DNA of 64,000 nt. Source: JAEUMY01 sp033764435. GTDB taxonomy: Bacteria > Pseudomonadota > Gammaproteobacteria > Burkholderiales > Usitatibacteraceae. The translations under genes were made by a program, and so were the position numbers. Positions within the stretch are counted from its first letter, which is position 1. Every line of letters starts with the position of its first letter. Positions 35,433 through 44,304 of this stretch are shown piece after piece. The stretch is from assembly GCA_033764435.1 (NCBI GenBank), contig JANRIX010000002.1:1-64000 (forward strand), in the 5' to 3' direction. The notes below the pieces were generated by a model. That model was given only the letters and a program-made list of their open reading frames with translations, searched no databases and had not been told where the DNA came from.

Positions 35433-35831
35433 ATGCCCGCCCGTTATTCCATTTTTCCTGACCGCAAGCTGCTCGTCGTCGAGATCGAGGGCGAGGTCGT
35501 GGACGCCGATTTCTTCAATCTGCGGGAGCGCGTGTATGCCAACCCGGGCTATGCGGCCACCGAGTTGCGCCTGTACGACGTGCGCGGCCTGAAGTCGCTC
35601 AGCTTTTCCACCTTCACCATCTGGAAGCTGGCCTACGAGGGCCTGATGCGGCCCGGCGCCCGGCGCGCGATCGTCACCGCGGAGTCGGTGCCGACCGAGG
35701 TGAAGAGCGCGCTGCAGTTGATGCGGGTGATCCAGAGCCAGTCGACCTTTGTCACCACCGACATCAAGGCCGCACGCGCCTGGCTGGGCCTGCCCGCGCA
35801 GACGGACTTCGGCGCCGAGGAAGCGGCCTAG
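35433..35831 (+). CDS. Hypothetical STAS/SpoIIAA-like protein
   Basis: 132 residues starting MPARYSIFPDRKLLVVEIEG. The alternating hydrophobic strands and helices (DADFFNLRERVYANPGY; ELRLYDVRGLKSLSF) resemble SpoIIAA/STAS-like folds seen in small bacterial proteins, but no specific motif confirms it. There is no signal peptide. The stop codon overlaps the stop of the convergent YafY-type gene by four bases. Confidence 0.7.
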   Translation: MPARYSIFPDRKLLVVEIEGEVVDADFFNLRERVYANPGYAATELRLYDVRGLKSLSFSTFTIWKLAYEGLMRPGARRAIVTAESVPTEVKSALQLMRVIQSQSTFVTTDIKAARAWLGLPAQTDFGAEEAA

Positions 35832-36577
35832 CGCTGCTTTGTCTTCGCGCGGGAGGCTTCCGCAGGCGCGCAGCCCTGCTCGGCCTGCCAGTTGGCGTAT
35901 TTCGCCTCTTCGATGGCGATGAAATCATCCAGCGTCTTGCCGGCCTCTTCCTTGTAGCTCCGCTCGGTGGTGCGAATATTCGCAATGCGGTCGAGACGGA
36001 AATTGCGGAAATCCTTGCGCAACTCGCACCATGACGCCAGCATCCAGCCCTGGCCGATGAAGTACAGGCCCAGCGGACGGATGGCGCGCGCAGTCTCGCT
36101 GCCCGCGCCGTCCCTGTAGTTGAACTCGACGACACGCCGCTGCCGCACCGCAAGGCGGATGACTTCGAACGTGTCGGCCATGGCGTCGGTCATGGCGTAG
36201 TCCGGTGCGAATATTCGCGTGGTCTCCATGACACCGCGCTTGGGCTCCGGCAGCACGGCGGCGATTTTCTCCAGCGCATCATTGGCGGCCTTGGCCAGCG
36301 GCTTCGAGCCCCAGGCTGCGGCCATGCGGGCACCCACCACCAGGGCCTCGATCTCGTCGAAGCCGAACATGATGGGTGGGAGGTCGTAGCCCTTCTTCAG
36401 CGCATAGCCGACACCCGCCTCGCCCATCACCGGCACGCCGGAAATGGAGAGATCGCGGATGTCGCGGTAAATGGTGCGCTCCGAGACTTCCAGCCGGTCA
36501 GCCAGGTGGCGCGCGGTGGTGAGCCGCCGGGAACGGAGGATCTGGACGATCTGGAAATGGCGGTCGGCGCGGCGCAT
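35828..36577 (-). CDS. YafY-type transcriptional regulator (HTH_11 plus WYL)
   Basis: 249 residues: N-terminal winged helix (RHFQIVQILRSRRLTTARHLA) and a WYL domain (VVEFNYRDGAGSETARAIRPLGLYF). Such proteins sense ligands or nucleic acids and control neighbouring or stress genes. The gene holds two exact palindrome copies (35972 and 36207), in two different frames (ANIR and RIFA), showing that the site is tolerated in flexible places of the protein. Confidence 0.9.
   Translation of the reverse strand: MRRADRHFQIVQILRSRRLTTARHLADRLEVSERTIYRDIRDLSISGVPVMGEAGVGYALKKGYDLPPIMFGFDEIEALVVGARMAAAWGSKPLAKAANDALEKIAAVLPEPKRGVMETTRIFAPDYAMTDAMADTFEVIRLAVRQRRVVEFNYRDGAGSETARAIRPLGLYFIGQGWMLASWCELRKDFRNFRLDRIANIRTTERSYKEEAGKTLDDFIAIEEAKYANWQAEQGCAPAEASRAKTKQR
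35972..35983. repeat. Palindrome GCGAATATTCGC, copy 8
   Basis: Exact copy in the YafY-type gene (encodes IANIRT). Confidence 0.95.
36207..36218. repeat. Palindrome GCGAATATTCGC, copy 9
   Basis: Second exact copy in the YafY-type gene, in another frame (TRIFAP). Confidence 0.95.
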
Positions 36578-36587
36578 CAGCTGGGGA

Positions 36588-36965
36588 TCAGGTGTCCTTC
36601 CAGTTCCACCATTTCAGCTTCTCGCGATCGTGCGTGCGCCGGGAGGCGTAGTACACCGCGCAGCGGAAAACGTACAGCACGCAGCGGTCATGCTTTTCCC
36701 CGTCCAGCGCGCAGAGGTCGTCGTACAGCCGCTGCGGATTCTGCCCCTTCAGTTGCCCGACCTCGAAGATGGAGAGCCGGTTGAACGCCGCGGCTGTCGT
36801 CATGCCCACGCCTGGAATGACTTCCAGCGGCGAGCGCTCGCGGCGGGCGCGCGTCTCCTTGCGGGCGACGGTGCGCCGAGCGGGCCGCAGCGCCGGGCAG
36901 CCGGAGGTGCATGCAGGTGTGTCTGCGGACGAGCCTGCGGATGGCTTGGGCGGGTGGCGGGGCAT
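36588..36965 (-). CDS. Helix-hairpin-helix (Cdd1 pathogenicity-locus-like) protein
   Basis: 125 residues. A basic N-terminal half (Pro/Arg rich) precedes a helix-hairpin-helix segment (LEVIPGVGMTTAAAFNRL) and a C-terminal motif (LDGEKHDRCVLYVFRCAVYYAS, then KWWNWKD) typical of the Cdd1 family. It may bind nucleic acid; the function is unknown. It lies ten bases upstream of the YafY-type gene on the same strand. The ATG at 36965 was preferred to GTG at 36980. Confidence 0.8.
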   Translation of the reverse strand: MPRHPPKPSAGSSADTPACTSGCPALRPARRTVARKETRARRERSPLEVIPGVGMTTAAAFNRLSIFEVGQLKGQNPQRLYDDLCALDGEKHDRCVLYVFRCAVYYASRRTHDREKLKWWNWKDT

Positions 36966-37031
36966 GAACCAATGTAGCACGGGCGAATTCCTTTTCCTCC
37001 CGACGGGAGAGAGCCCGCATCGTGCGCCCGT

Positions 37032-37057
37032 CCTCCTGACAGCCCCCTGTCAGGAGG
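37032..37057. repeat. Perfect 11-bp inverted repeat upstream of the HHH gene
   Basis: CCTCCTGACAG-CCCC-CTGTCAGGAGG lies between the Cdd1-like gene and the DUF6644 gene, about 67 bp upstream of the former. It has no T run, so it is more likely an operator or leader hairpin than a terminator. Confidence 0.6.
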
Positions 37058-37091
37058 TGTCAGCCGGCGGCATTTAGTGTGCGACGCTTGC

Positions 37092-37544
37092 CTAGATGTA
37101 GGCGATGAAGCGTCCGCAGAAGATGATGCTGACCCAGAGCAGGATGGAAATGCCCGCACTGATGCGTGCGTCGCGCGGCGCGGGCTGGTCGCGGTCCCAA
37201 TCGGCCACTTTCATCCACGGCACGCTGTGGAAGTAGGCTGCGTTGCAGGCGGCGAGCGAGAGCAGGGCGATCTTGGCGATGAAGAGGCGATTGCCCAGCA
37301 TCTCGTCGATCTGTGCCGCGAAGAGCAGGGCGCCGGACATCACGGCGACCAGTCCGCCCACGAGCGTCCACGGCAGGATGTGGCGCGCGAGCAGCGTGAG
37401 CGGCAGGCCACGATTCAGGCCCAGCACGCGCAAGTCGAAAATCACGATGCTGCCCGCGAGCAGGGCGAAGCCCAGGATGTGAACGGTCTCGACCGCCGGG
37501 AAGAGCCAGGTCGAGCTCTTCATGAGCGCGGTGACAGGATTCAT
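37092..37544 (-). CDS. DUF6644-like membrane protein
   Basis: 150 residues with four membrane helices (ETVHILGFALLAGSIVIFDLRVLG; HILPWTLVGGLVAVMSGALLF). It resembles the DUF6644 family, whose role is unknown but which is often found beside DUF6152 proteins, as here. The ATG at 37544 was chosen because the region before it is basic and unrelated. Confidence 0.72.
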   Translation of the reverse strand: MNPVTALMKSSTWLFPAVETVHILGFALLAGSIVIFDLRVLGLNRGLPLTLLARHILPWTLVGGLVAVMSGALLFAAQIDEMLGNRLFIAKIALLSLAACNAAYFHSVPWMKVADWDRDQPAPRDARISAGISILLWVSIIFCGRFIAYI

Positions 37545-37569
37545 GGCCGCGCCCGCTGGAGCAGAACGA

Positions 37570-37938
37570 TCAGCGCAGCTCGACCGTCTTCTCGCTCGCC
37601 GTGATTCGCTCGGCGCGCATCTCCTGCGCATCCTTGCGATGGGCGTAGCCTTCAACCGTGACCTGATTGCCGACTTTCAATGCGTCCTTCGGCAAGCCGC
37701 GAGCCTCCATCCGCGAGGGCGGGGCCAGAATGACGGTCCAGAGCTTGTTCGCGGTCTGCAGCTTCACGAAGCCGTGCGGATGCTCGTAGCCGGATTCCTT
37801 GATGGTCCCGGTTTCCTTCAGCGTCTTGGTGGCGTCGTACTCACTCCAGCCGTGATGCGCAGCGGCATGCGGGCTTTGCAGCAACATCGTGCAGCCGAAC
37901 GCGATCAATCCAGCGAGCAGGGCGTGTGCAGGCTTCAT
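37570..37938 (-). CDS. DUF6152-like periplasmic protein
   Basis: 122 residues with a signal peptide ending AAA, then HHGWSEYD and an OB-like beta region (GTIKESGYEHPHGFVKLQ; QVTVEGYAHRKD). This matches DUF6152. The His-containing N-terminus could bind metal, but this is inference. It is encoded just upstream of the DUF6644-like protein, probably as one operon. Confidence 0.75.
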   Translation of the reverse strand: MKPAHALLAGLIAFGCTMLLQSPHAAAHHGWSEYDATKTLKETGTIKESGYEHPHGFVKLQTANKLWTVILAPPSRMEARGLPKDALKVGNQVTVEGYAHRKDAQEMRAERITASEKTVELR

Positions 37939-37946
37939 GGCGTCTC

Positions 37947-38891
37947 CTATCGGTCAGTGGAACCGCGCTTCCACTCCGGATGCGCGGCATGCAGATCTTC
38001 CAGTTGCTCGATCAACGCCTGGTAGAAACCCAGGCGGTTGGTGCTGATCTTGCCAGCGGCCGCAGCCGCCGTGACGGCGCAGCCAGGCTCGTTCGTGTGG
38101 CTGCAGTCGTTGAACTTGCAGCGCCCAATATAGGGGCGAAATTCGGGCATGGCATGCGCGATGTCATCGTCCGTCAGATGGAACAGGCCGAACGATTGCA
38201 GGCCGGGGGAATCGATGATGGCCGTGTCGCGGCCCATCTCGCGCGACAGGCGATACATGCGGGTGAACGTGGTGGTGTGCTTGCCCGAGTCCAGCGTCTC
38301 GGAATAGTCGGCCACCTTGGTGACCTCGTTCAGCACCAGCGAATTCACCGTGCGTGATTTGCCCATGCCGCTCTGGCCCACCAGCAGGCTCACCTTGTTT
38401 TCCAGATGCGGCTTCAGCGGCGCGATGTCAAACTTGGCCGACATGGGCAGGATGGTGTAGCCCAGCGGGTCGAGGTAGCTGATCTGCTTTCTCGCCGCCG
38501 CATGTTCCTCGGCCATGTCCATCTTGTTCAGCATGATGATGGGATGGATGCCGGCCGCCTCGCACGCGACGAGGCAGAGATTGAGGAAGGTTTCGCTGAA
38601 CGTGGGCTTGGGCGCGATGATGATGATGGCCTGGTCGACGTTGGCGGCCAGCGTCTTCTCGCGCCAGGCGTCGGAGCGGTAGAGCACGTTCTTGCGCGGA
38701 TGGATCTTCTCGATGCGGGCTTGCGTCAGCGAGGTGGGCACGACATCGACCAGGTCACCACAGGCCACGTCCTGTTTCCTGCCCTTCCGCGAACAGGTCA
38801 TGTGCGAATATTCGCTGGTGTTCTGGAGCTCGACCAGAAACTCGCGACCGAAGTCGCCGATGACGGTTCCCTGGATGACGCTGTACTTCAA
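37947..38891 (-). CDS. rsgA: Ribosome small subunit-dependent GTPase A
   Basis: 314 residues with an OB-fold N-terminus, circularly permuted GTPase motifs (G4 LNKMD before G1 GQSGMGKS, G3 DSPG) and a C-terminal zinc site (CKFNDCSHTNEPGC). RsgA matures the 30S subunit. The palindrome at 38804 encodes SEYSHM in the OB domain. The start overlaps the stop of the pterin dehydratase gene by four bases. Confidence 0.95.
   Translation of the reverse strand: MKYSVIQGTVIGDFGREFLVELQNTSEYSHMTCSRKGRKQDVACGDLVDVVPTSLTQARIEKIHPRKNVLYRSDAWREKTLAANVDQAIIIIAPKPTFSETFLNLCLVACEAAGIHPIIMLNKMDMAEEHAAARKQISYLDPLGYTILPMSAKFDIAPLKPHLENKVSLLVGQSGMGKSRTVNSLVLNEVTKVADYSETLDSGKHTTTFTRMYRLSREMGRDTAIIDSPGLQSFGLFHLTDDDIAHAMPEFRPYIGRCKFNDCSHTNEPGCAVTAAAAAGKISTNRLGFYQALIEQLEDLHAAHPEWKRGSTDR
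38804..38815. repeat. Palindrome GCGAATATTCGC, copy 10
   Basis: Exact copy in rsgA (encodes SEYSHM). Confidence 0.95.
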
Positions 38892-39214
38892 GGTGTGTTC
38901 AGCTCTTCCGTTTTTGCCGCGCAGATGAAATCGTTCAGGGTGAGGCCGCCCGCATCATGGGTGGACCAATGCACCACGCAGCGATTGTAGTGGACGCCGA
39001 GATCCGGATGGTGGTCTTCCCGATGCGCAATGAAGGCCAGCGCATTCACGAACGCCATGGTCTCGTGATAGTTGGCAAAGCGGAAGGTCTTGGTGAGTTC
39101 GATGCCCTTGATCTCCCAGCCGGGCAGGAGCTTCATGAGCGCGCCGATGTCGGCATCAGGCAATTTGGCGCGACCGGGCGCGCACTTTTCGCTAAGCAGG
39201 TCGGAGGCTTGCAT
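38888..39214 (-). CDS. phhB: Pterin-4a-carbinolamine dehydratase
   Basis: 108 residues with the family signature EDHHPDLGVHYNRCVVHWSTHDAG split over residues 66-90 and a WEI strand before it. It dehydrates 4a-hydroxytetrahydrobiopterin; without a nearby phenylalanine hydroxylase its role may be in molybdopterin or as a conserved partner of rsgA. It overlaps the M48 protease gene by 23 bases and rsgA by four. Confidence 0.92.
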   Translation of the reverse strand: MQASDLLSEKCAPGRAKLPDADIGALMKLLPGWEIKGIELTKTFRFANYHETMAFVNALAFIAHREDHHPDLGVHYNRCVVHWSTHDAGGLTLNDFICAAKTEELNTP

Positions 39215-40481
39215 CGGAGTCGGTGTGGGGACGGAGTTGTTCGAGGTGGGCCACGCGCAGTGACGCGGGCGGGTGGGAGTCGTACATCATCGAATGCACG
39301 GGATCGGGCGTGAGCGTCGAGGCATTGTCCCGGTAGAGCTTCACCAGCGCGCTGACCAGATGCTGCGAGCGGGTCTCGCCGGCGGCAAAGGCATCGGCTT
39401 CGAACTCGTGCTTGCGCGACAGCACGCTGGACAGCGGTGACAGCGGGAAGGTGAACACCGGCAGCAGCATGAAGAAAAGCAGCAGCGCCACACCCGTCGA
39501 CTGCACGCCGGCAAAGCCCAGGCCCTGATAGAACCAGGCCTTGTCGATCACCCAACCCATGGTGGCCAGCACGAGCAGCGCGATGCCGAAATGCGCCACC
39601 ATCATTTTCGGGATGTGTCCCAGCTTGAAATGGCCGAGCTCGTGCGCCAGCACGGCCTCGATCTCCTCGGGCGACAGACGCTCGATCAGCGTGTCGAAGA
39701 ACACGATGCGCTTGGTGCGGCCAAAGCCGGTGAAGTAGGCGTTGCCGTGGCTGGAGCGCTTTGATCCGTCCATCACAAACAGGCCCTGCGACTGGAAGCC
39801 GCAACGCTGCATCAGTGCCTCGATGCGCGCCTTGAGGGCATCATCGGCCAGCGGGGTGAATTTGTTGAAGAGCGGCGCGATCCATTTCGGGTACGCCACC
39901 ATCATGGTCAGGCTGAAGCCCAGCCACACCAGCCAGACATACAGCCACCAGAAGTCGCCCATGCGGCCCATCAGCCAGAAGGTGATGAGGAGGAGCGGCA
40001 CACCGATGACGAGGCCGAGCAGCATGCCCTTGATGCCGTCGAGGACAAAGAGCTTCCAGGTGAGCTTGTTGAAGCCGTACCGCGCTTCGATGACGAAGGT
40101 GCGCACGATGTCGAAGGGCATCATCACCAGCCCGGACACGGCCATCACCGCCAGCACCGTGGCCACGTCACGCCAGATGGAATCGCCAAGCAAACTGAGC
40201 GACACATGGTCGATCAGTGCAATGCCGCCGCCCAGCGTGAACAGGACCAGAAGCATGGCGTCGGCGGCGGTCTCCTTCATGGAGAGCCGCGTCTTGTCGC
40301 GGGTGTAATCGGCCGCTTTCTGGTGCGCAGCCAGCTCGATGTGCGCGGCGAAGGCGTCGGGCACCTGCTCGCGGTGGCGGGTGACGTGCGCGATCTGGCG
40401 CAGCGCCAGCCAGATGCGCGCCGCTAGCACGACGGCCAGCAGGCCGAGGAAAAGATAGGTAAAGGCGTTCACGTCCATCAT
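39192..40481 (-). CDS. M48-family (Ste24-like) integral membrane zinc metalloprotease
   Basis: 429 residues with seven or so membrane helices, zinc motif HELGH in EAVLAHELGHFKLGH and the third ligand in EFEADAFA. This is the CAAX-protease-type M48 found next to orn and rsgA in many betaproteobacteria, probably involved in membrane protein quality control. ATG codons at 40481 and 40478 are adjacent; either may be used. It is divergent from orn. Confidence 0.93.
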   Translation of the reverse strand: MMDVNAFTYLFLGLLAVVLAARIWLALRQIAHVTRHREQVPDAFAAHIELAAHQKAADYTRDKTRLSMKETAADAMLLVLFTLGGGIALIDHVSLSLLGDSIWRDVATVLAVMAVSGLVMMPFDIVRTFVIEARYGFNKLTWKLFVLDGIKGMLLGLVIGVPLLLITFWLMGRMGDFWWLYVWLVWLGFSLTMMVAYPKWIAPLFNKFTPLADDALKARIEALMQRCGFQSQGLFVMDGSKRSSHGNAYFTGFGRTKRIVFFDTLIERLSPEEIEAVLAHELGHFKLGHIPKMMVAHFGIALLVLATMGWVIDKAWFYQGLGFAGVQSTGVALLLFFMLLPVFTFPLSPLSSVLSRKHEFEADAFAAGETRSQHLVSALVKLYRDNASTLTPDPVHSMMYDSHPPASLRVAHLEQLRPHTDSDASLRPA

Positions 40482-40598
40482 TCTACAGGGGAGAGGGTGG
40501 CAGCCAGAAGCGATTCCGGCCATTTCGGCGATTGTGCGGGCAGGACCTTGTGCGAGAATGCGCCATCAAAATAAGCATGCAAGCTGGGGAGCACACGG

Positions 40599-41147
40599 AT
40601 GCCGCAGGATCAGAACAATCTCATCTGGATTGACATGGAAATGACCGGACTGGTTCCGGACCGTGACCGCATCATCGAGGTCGCCATCGTCGTCACCAAT
40701 GCGAAACTGGAAACCGTGGCCGAAGCGCCGGTGCTGGTGGTGCATCAGCCGGACAGCGTGCTTGATGCCATGGACAGCTGGAACAAGGGCACCCACGGCA
40801 AGTCAGGCCTCATCGACAAGGTCAAGGCATCGAAGTTCAGCGATGCCGACGTCGAAAAGCAGATGATCGATTTCCTGAAGCAGCATGTGCCGGCCAGCAC
40901 GTCACCCATGTGTGGCAACTCCATTTGCCAGGACCGCCGCTTCCTCGCCCGATGGATGCCGCAGTTCGAGAGCTACTTCCACTATCGCAATCTCGATGTG
41001 TCCACGCTGAAGGAGCTGGCCAAGCGCTGGCGGCCCGCCTTGCTCGCCGGGCTCACCAAGCATGGCAAGCACGAGGCGCTGGCGGATATCTACGAATCGA
41101 TCGACGAGTTGAAGTACTACCGCGAGCACTTCCTCAGGCTGGAGTGA
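40599..41147 (+). CDS. orn: Oligoribonuclease
   Basis: 182 residues, DEDDh exonuclease: IWIDMEMTG with the first acidic pair, and the C-terminal HDAL-type segment KHEALADIYESIDELKYY. It degrades 2- to 5-nt RNA and pGpG. The gene has GGGGAG upstream of the ATG and a full-length, standard sequence. Confidence 0.97.
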   Translation: MPQDQNNLIWIDMEMTGLVPDRDRIIEVAIVVTNAKLETVAEAPVLVVHQPDSVLDAMDSWNKGTHGKSGLIDKVKASKFSDADVEKQMIDFLKQHVPASTSPMCGNSICQDRRFLARWMPQFESYFHYRNLDVSTLKELAKRWRPALLAGLTKHGKHEALADIYESIDELKYYREHFLRLE

Positions 41148-41171
41148 CCAGCCCGTCGCTCGGTGCAGGCG

Positions 41172-41624
41172 TCAAGAAGATTTCTTGAACCGCCACTCCA
41201 TCGCGCGCTCCTTGCCGCCCATCGTGCCCTCGATTCGCGCGATGAGCGTGTCGCCATCGCGGGTGTAGAGGATGCGAGTGGGGAAGTCATGCGTCGGGTT
41301 CTCGAACACCAGTCGGTTCTCACCAGTCTCCTTCAGCGGAAACTCGGTGGGCGGTGTCCGGCCGCCGGGGCTGGCGAGATAGATGAGCTTGCCGTCGCGC
41401 TTCACGATGCGCAGGAACTCGAAGCCGGCGCGCGTGCCGCGCAGCGATGAATTCACCGCGGCCATCATGTCTCCCCGTGGCGCGGTCCACATTTCCTGGG
41501 TTTCGCCGCGCTCGGTTTTTTCGATCCAGTTGCCGGCGAGGAAGTTGGCGGCGCTGATGTCCTGCGCCTGGGCCAATGCGCAGAAAAGGCTTGCGGCGGC
41601 AGCCAATAGAAGGCGTGCGGTCAT
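41172..41624 (-). CDS. DUF6265-like secreted protein
   Basis: 150 residues with a signal peptide ending AQAQ and a lipocalin-like beta-rich domain (FLAGNWIEKTERGETQEMWT; RLVFENPTHDFPTRILY). It matches DUF6265, a family of unknown function found in Gram-negative bacteria. It lies convergent to orn. Confidence 0.82.
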   Translation of the reverse strand: MTARLLLAAAASLFCALAQAQDISAANFLAGNWIEKTERGETQEMWTAPRGDMMAAVNSSLRGTRAGFEFLRIVKRDGKLIYLASPGGRTPPTEFPLKETGENRLVFENPTHDFPTRILYTRDGDTLIARIEGTMGGKERAMEWRFKKSS

Positions 41625-41699
41625 GTCGTTTTCCTGTGGGTGAGTGACGACCGCATGCTAACGGCGCGGCGCACGCCAGACTTGTACGAAAACGACAAG

Positions 41700-42497
41700 C
41701 TAGGCCGACACGATGGACGTGGACAACGCACCGGCATTGGCCAGAAATGCGCGCGGCGGCTGGCCGGCAAAGCGCTTGAAGTCGCGGATCATGTGGGCCT
41801 GGTCGAAGTAGCCCGCACCCAATGCAGCGGTGAGCCACGGGCTCGGCACTTCGGCTTTCAGTTCATCGAACACGGCGCGAAAGCGCACCAGCGAGGCCAA
41901 TTGCTTTAGGCTGAGGCCGGTCGCCGCCTTCATGCGCCGCTCCAACTGGCGCAACGACAGATGTGCGCCCTGGGCCAGCGCCTCGGGCGTCACCTGACCG
42001 CGGCTCGCGAAGATCTCGGCCACCGCCCAAGCAGCAGCGGCGTTGGCAGGCGGCGAGTGTCTCGACAGCGCACCTACCATCCCCTCCGCGAGCCGCACCC
42101 GCTCCGCATCCGTCGCGTGGGCCAGCCGCTTGCGCCAGAACGGGATATCGCGATGCTTCAGCGGCAGGCGGTTATCCAGCAACGCTGCCGGGTCGGTCGC
42201 AGTGAAGTGCGCCACTGCATGTGGCCACAGGCGAATGCCCAGCACGCCGACGTGCCCCTGGGCGCGCAGCAGCAGCGGCCGGGTGAGGTTGCCGGCCAGC
42301 AGCAGGGGCGGTTGGTTGCGCCACCGGCCCGCGGTCAGCTGTTCCCGGTAGGGGGCGCCGAAGTGCAGGATGATTTCCGGACTGCCGTCCGGCACGATGC
42401 GTTCGTCGTGCGGATCATCGAAGCTGGCTTCGAACATCCAGAGGCAGCGAACGGTGTCGCGAAGTGTTGGCGGGGCAGGGTATTCGGCGTAGCGCAT
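41700..42497 (-). CDS. AraC-family transcriptional regulator
   Basis: 265 residues: N-terminal beta-rich domain of the DUF6597 type (RIVPDGSPEIILHFG) and a C-terminal double helix-turn-helix (HLSLRQLERRMKAATGLSLKQ; FDQAHMIRDFKRFAGQPP). The inducer and targets are unknown. It follows the MFS gene by 32 bases on the same strand. Confidence 0.92.
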   Translation of the reverse strand: MRYAEYPAPPTLRDTVRCLWMFEASFDDPHDERIVPDGSPEIILHFGAPYREQLTAGRWRNQPPLLLAGNLTRPLLLRAQGHVGVLGIRLWPHAVAHFTATDPAALLDNRLPLKHRDIPFWRKRLAHATDAERVRLAEGMVGALSRHSPPANAAAAWAVAEIFASRGQVTPEALAQGAHLSLRQLERRMKAATGLSLKQLASLVRFRAVFDELKAEVPSPWLTAALGAGYFDQAHMIRDFKRFAGQPPRAFLANAGALSTSIVSA

Positions 42498-42529
42498 TCA
42501 CGCATAGTGTTCCTCGTCCGCCTAAGTGA

Positions 42530-43762
42530 TCAAGCGGTCTGGACCTTGGGCTCGATCTTCGCCTCCCGAATGGGCAGATTCACCACCGCGGCAACAGCGG
42601 CAAGCGCCATGTCCGCGTACCACATCAGGTTGTAATTGCTGAAACTCTCCATGGCGAGTCCGCCCAGCCACGCGCCGAAGAAGCCACCCACCTGGTGCGA
42701 CAGCAGCGTGAGTCCGAACAACGTGGCGAGGTAACGCGTGCCGAAGAGTTTCCCGACCACCCCGGCAGTGGGCGGCACAGTGGCAAGCCAGGTGAGGCCC
42801 AGACCCGCTGCGAAGAGATAGAAGGTGAGCGCGGTCTTCGGCGCGAGGAGATACGCGCCGATCAGCAATGCGCGCGACCCGTACATCCAGAACAGGATGT
42901 ACTTGCTGCGCCAGCGTCCGACCGCCCAGCCGGTCGCAAGGCTGCCGACGATGTTGGCCAGCCCGATGATGGCGAGTGACCAGCTCGCCACGTTGGCGGG
43001 CAGCCCGCAGAGCTGGATTTCGCCGGGCAGGTGGGTCACCAGGAAGGCGATGTGAAAGCCGCAGGTGAAGAAGCCGGCGTGCAGCAGGAGATAGCTGGGG
43101 TCTTTCAGTGCGGTCTTCACTGCCGCGCCCAGCGATTGCTCGGGCTCTGGATTTGCCTTCGCGACGGGGGCGGCCGCAGGCCTGCGCAGGCCCAGCACCA
43201 ACGGCAGTGCCGCCAGCGTTATGGCGGCCAGCGACCACATCGCGCCCATCCAGCCGAAGACAGAAATCAGCTTTTGCAGCAGCGGCGCGAACACAAACTG
43301 GCCGAACGAGCCGCCCGCGTTGATCATGCCCGAGGACATGCCGCGTTTCTCGGCCGGAAGCCGCTGGGCCGCAGCACCGATGAGCACCGAGAAGCTGCCC
43401 GCGCCCGAGCCGATGGCGGAGAGCAGGCCCAGCGAAAACACCAGCCCCCAGGTCGAGTTCATGAAAGGTGTGAGTGCACTGCCCAGTGCCAGCACAATGA
43501 GGCCGATGGCGAGCACCCGCGCTGGCCCGTGCTTGTCCGCAATGGCACCGGCGATGGGCTGAATGGCACCCCAGGTGAACTGGCCCACTGCCAGGGCAAA
43601 GCTGACTGCGGCGAGTCCGACGCCGGTTGAGGTGTTGAGCGGAGAGACAAACAAGCCGAGCGATTGCCGTGCGCCCATTGTCACCATGAGGATCGCGGCG
43701 GCAACGAGGGTGACAAACCACCAGGTCTGCGTGTGTCGAGTCGGATTGGGCGTCGGCGTCAT
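42530..43762 (-). CDS. Major facilitator superfamily transporter
   Basis: 410 residues with twelve membrane helices, N-terminal motif GARQSLGLFVSPL and a motif-A-like GAIADKHGPARVL. It resembles the group of MFS proteins regulated by nearby MarR genes; the substrate is not known. It starts two bases after the MarR stop codon, indicating an operon with it. Confidence 0.92.
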   Translation of the reverse strand: MTPTPNPTRHTQTWWFVTLVAAAILMVTMGARQSLGLFVSPLNTSTGVGLAAVSFALAVGQFTWGAIQPIAGAIADKHGPARVLAIGLIVLALGSALTPFMNSTWGLVFSLGLLSAIGSGAGSFSVLIGAAAQRLPAEKRGMSSGMINAGGSFGQFVFAPLLQKLISVFGWMGAMWSLAAITLAALPLVLGLRRPAAAPVAKANPEPEQSLGAAVKTALKDPSYLLLHAGFFTCGFHIAFLVTHLPGEIQLCGLPANVASWSLAIIGLANIVGSLATGWAVGRWRSKYILFWMYGSRALLIGAYLLAPKTALTFYLFAAGLGLTWLATVPPTAGVVGKLFGTRYLATLFGLTLLSHQVGGFFGAWLGGLAMESFSNYNLMWYADMALAAVAAVVNLPIREAKIEPKVQTA

Positions 43763-43764
43763 GA

Positions 43765-44289
43765 TCAGTTGTCCTCAGGCAGCGCAGGCTTCAGCTGTGT
43801 CAACGTATGTTCGAGATCGAGGTTGAGCCGGGCCACATAGTCGCGGCCCAGCTGTGTTTCCAGCGCCAGCTGGGCCCGGGTCCATTCGGCGCGGGCGCGG
43901 GCGAAGGCTTCGTGTCCGGCCGACGTCAGCTTGAATTCGCGTTTGCGGGCGTCATGGCAGGTGCAGCTCTCCACCCAGCCGGCAGCCAGCAGCGGGTTGA
44001 GATTGCGGGTGAGGGTGGTGCGATCCATTTCCAGCCGGTTCGCCAGTTCGAGCACCGACTGCGGCGTATCCGACAGGTTGGCCAGCAGGGAGTACTGGCT
44101 GAGCTTGACCCCAGCGGCACGCAGATACGACTCGTAGAACGCCGTCATGCGGCGCATGAGCTTGCGTACGCGCCCGCCGGTGCAGGGCAGCGGACCGTCC
44201 TGGGCAATGGCGGGGGGCGCCGGTGCAGCCTCGGCGGGGGCGAGCCCTTCGTTGGGGTCTGATACGTTCATGGGGTCTGATACGTGCAT
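43765..44289 (-). CDS. MarR-family transcriptional regulator
   Basis: 174 residues from the ATG at 44289. The winged-helix core is VKLSQYSLLANLSDTPQSVL then LANRLEMDRTTLTRNLNPLLAAGWV; a CTCHD motif in the wing might sense oxidants. The start region is odd: an 18-bp tandem repeat (44254-44289) gives two in-frame starts, MHVSDP and MNVSDP. No clear Shine-Dalgarno precedes either. It probably represses itself and the downstream MFS exporter. Confidence 0.88.
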   Translation of the reverse strand: MHVSDPMNVSDPNEGLAPAEAAPAPPAIAQDGPLPCTGGRVRKLMRRMTAFYESYLRAAGVKLSQYSLLANLSDTPQSVLELANRLEMDRTTLTRNLNPLLAAGWVESCTCHDARKREFKLTSAGHEAFARARAEWTRAQLALETQLGRDYVARLNLDLEHTLTQLKPALPEDN

Positions 44290-44304
44290 ATGCACATAAG
44301 TATA
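44284..44304 (-). promoter_or_regulatory. Candidate promoter and operator of the MarR-MFS operon
   Basis: On the minus strand TATACT (44304-44299) serves as -10, followed immediately by the palindrome GTGCATATGCAC (44284-44295), which covers the likely transcription start and the first start codon. This is a plausible MarR autorepression site. The mRNA leader would be very short or absent. Confidence 0.5.
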
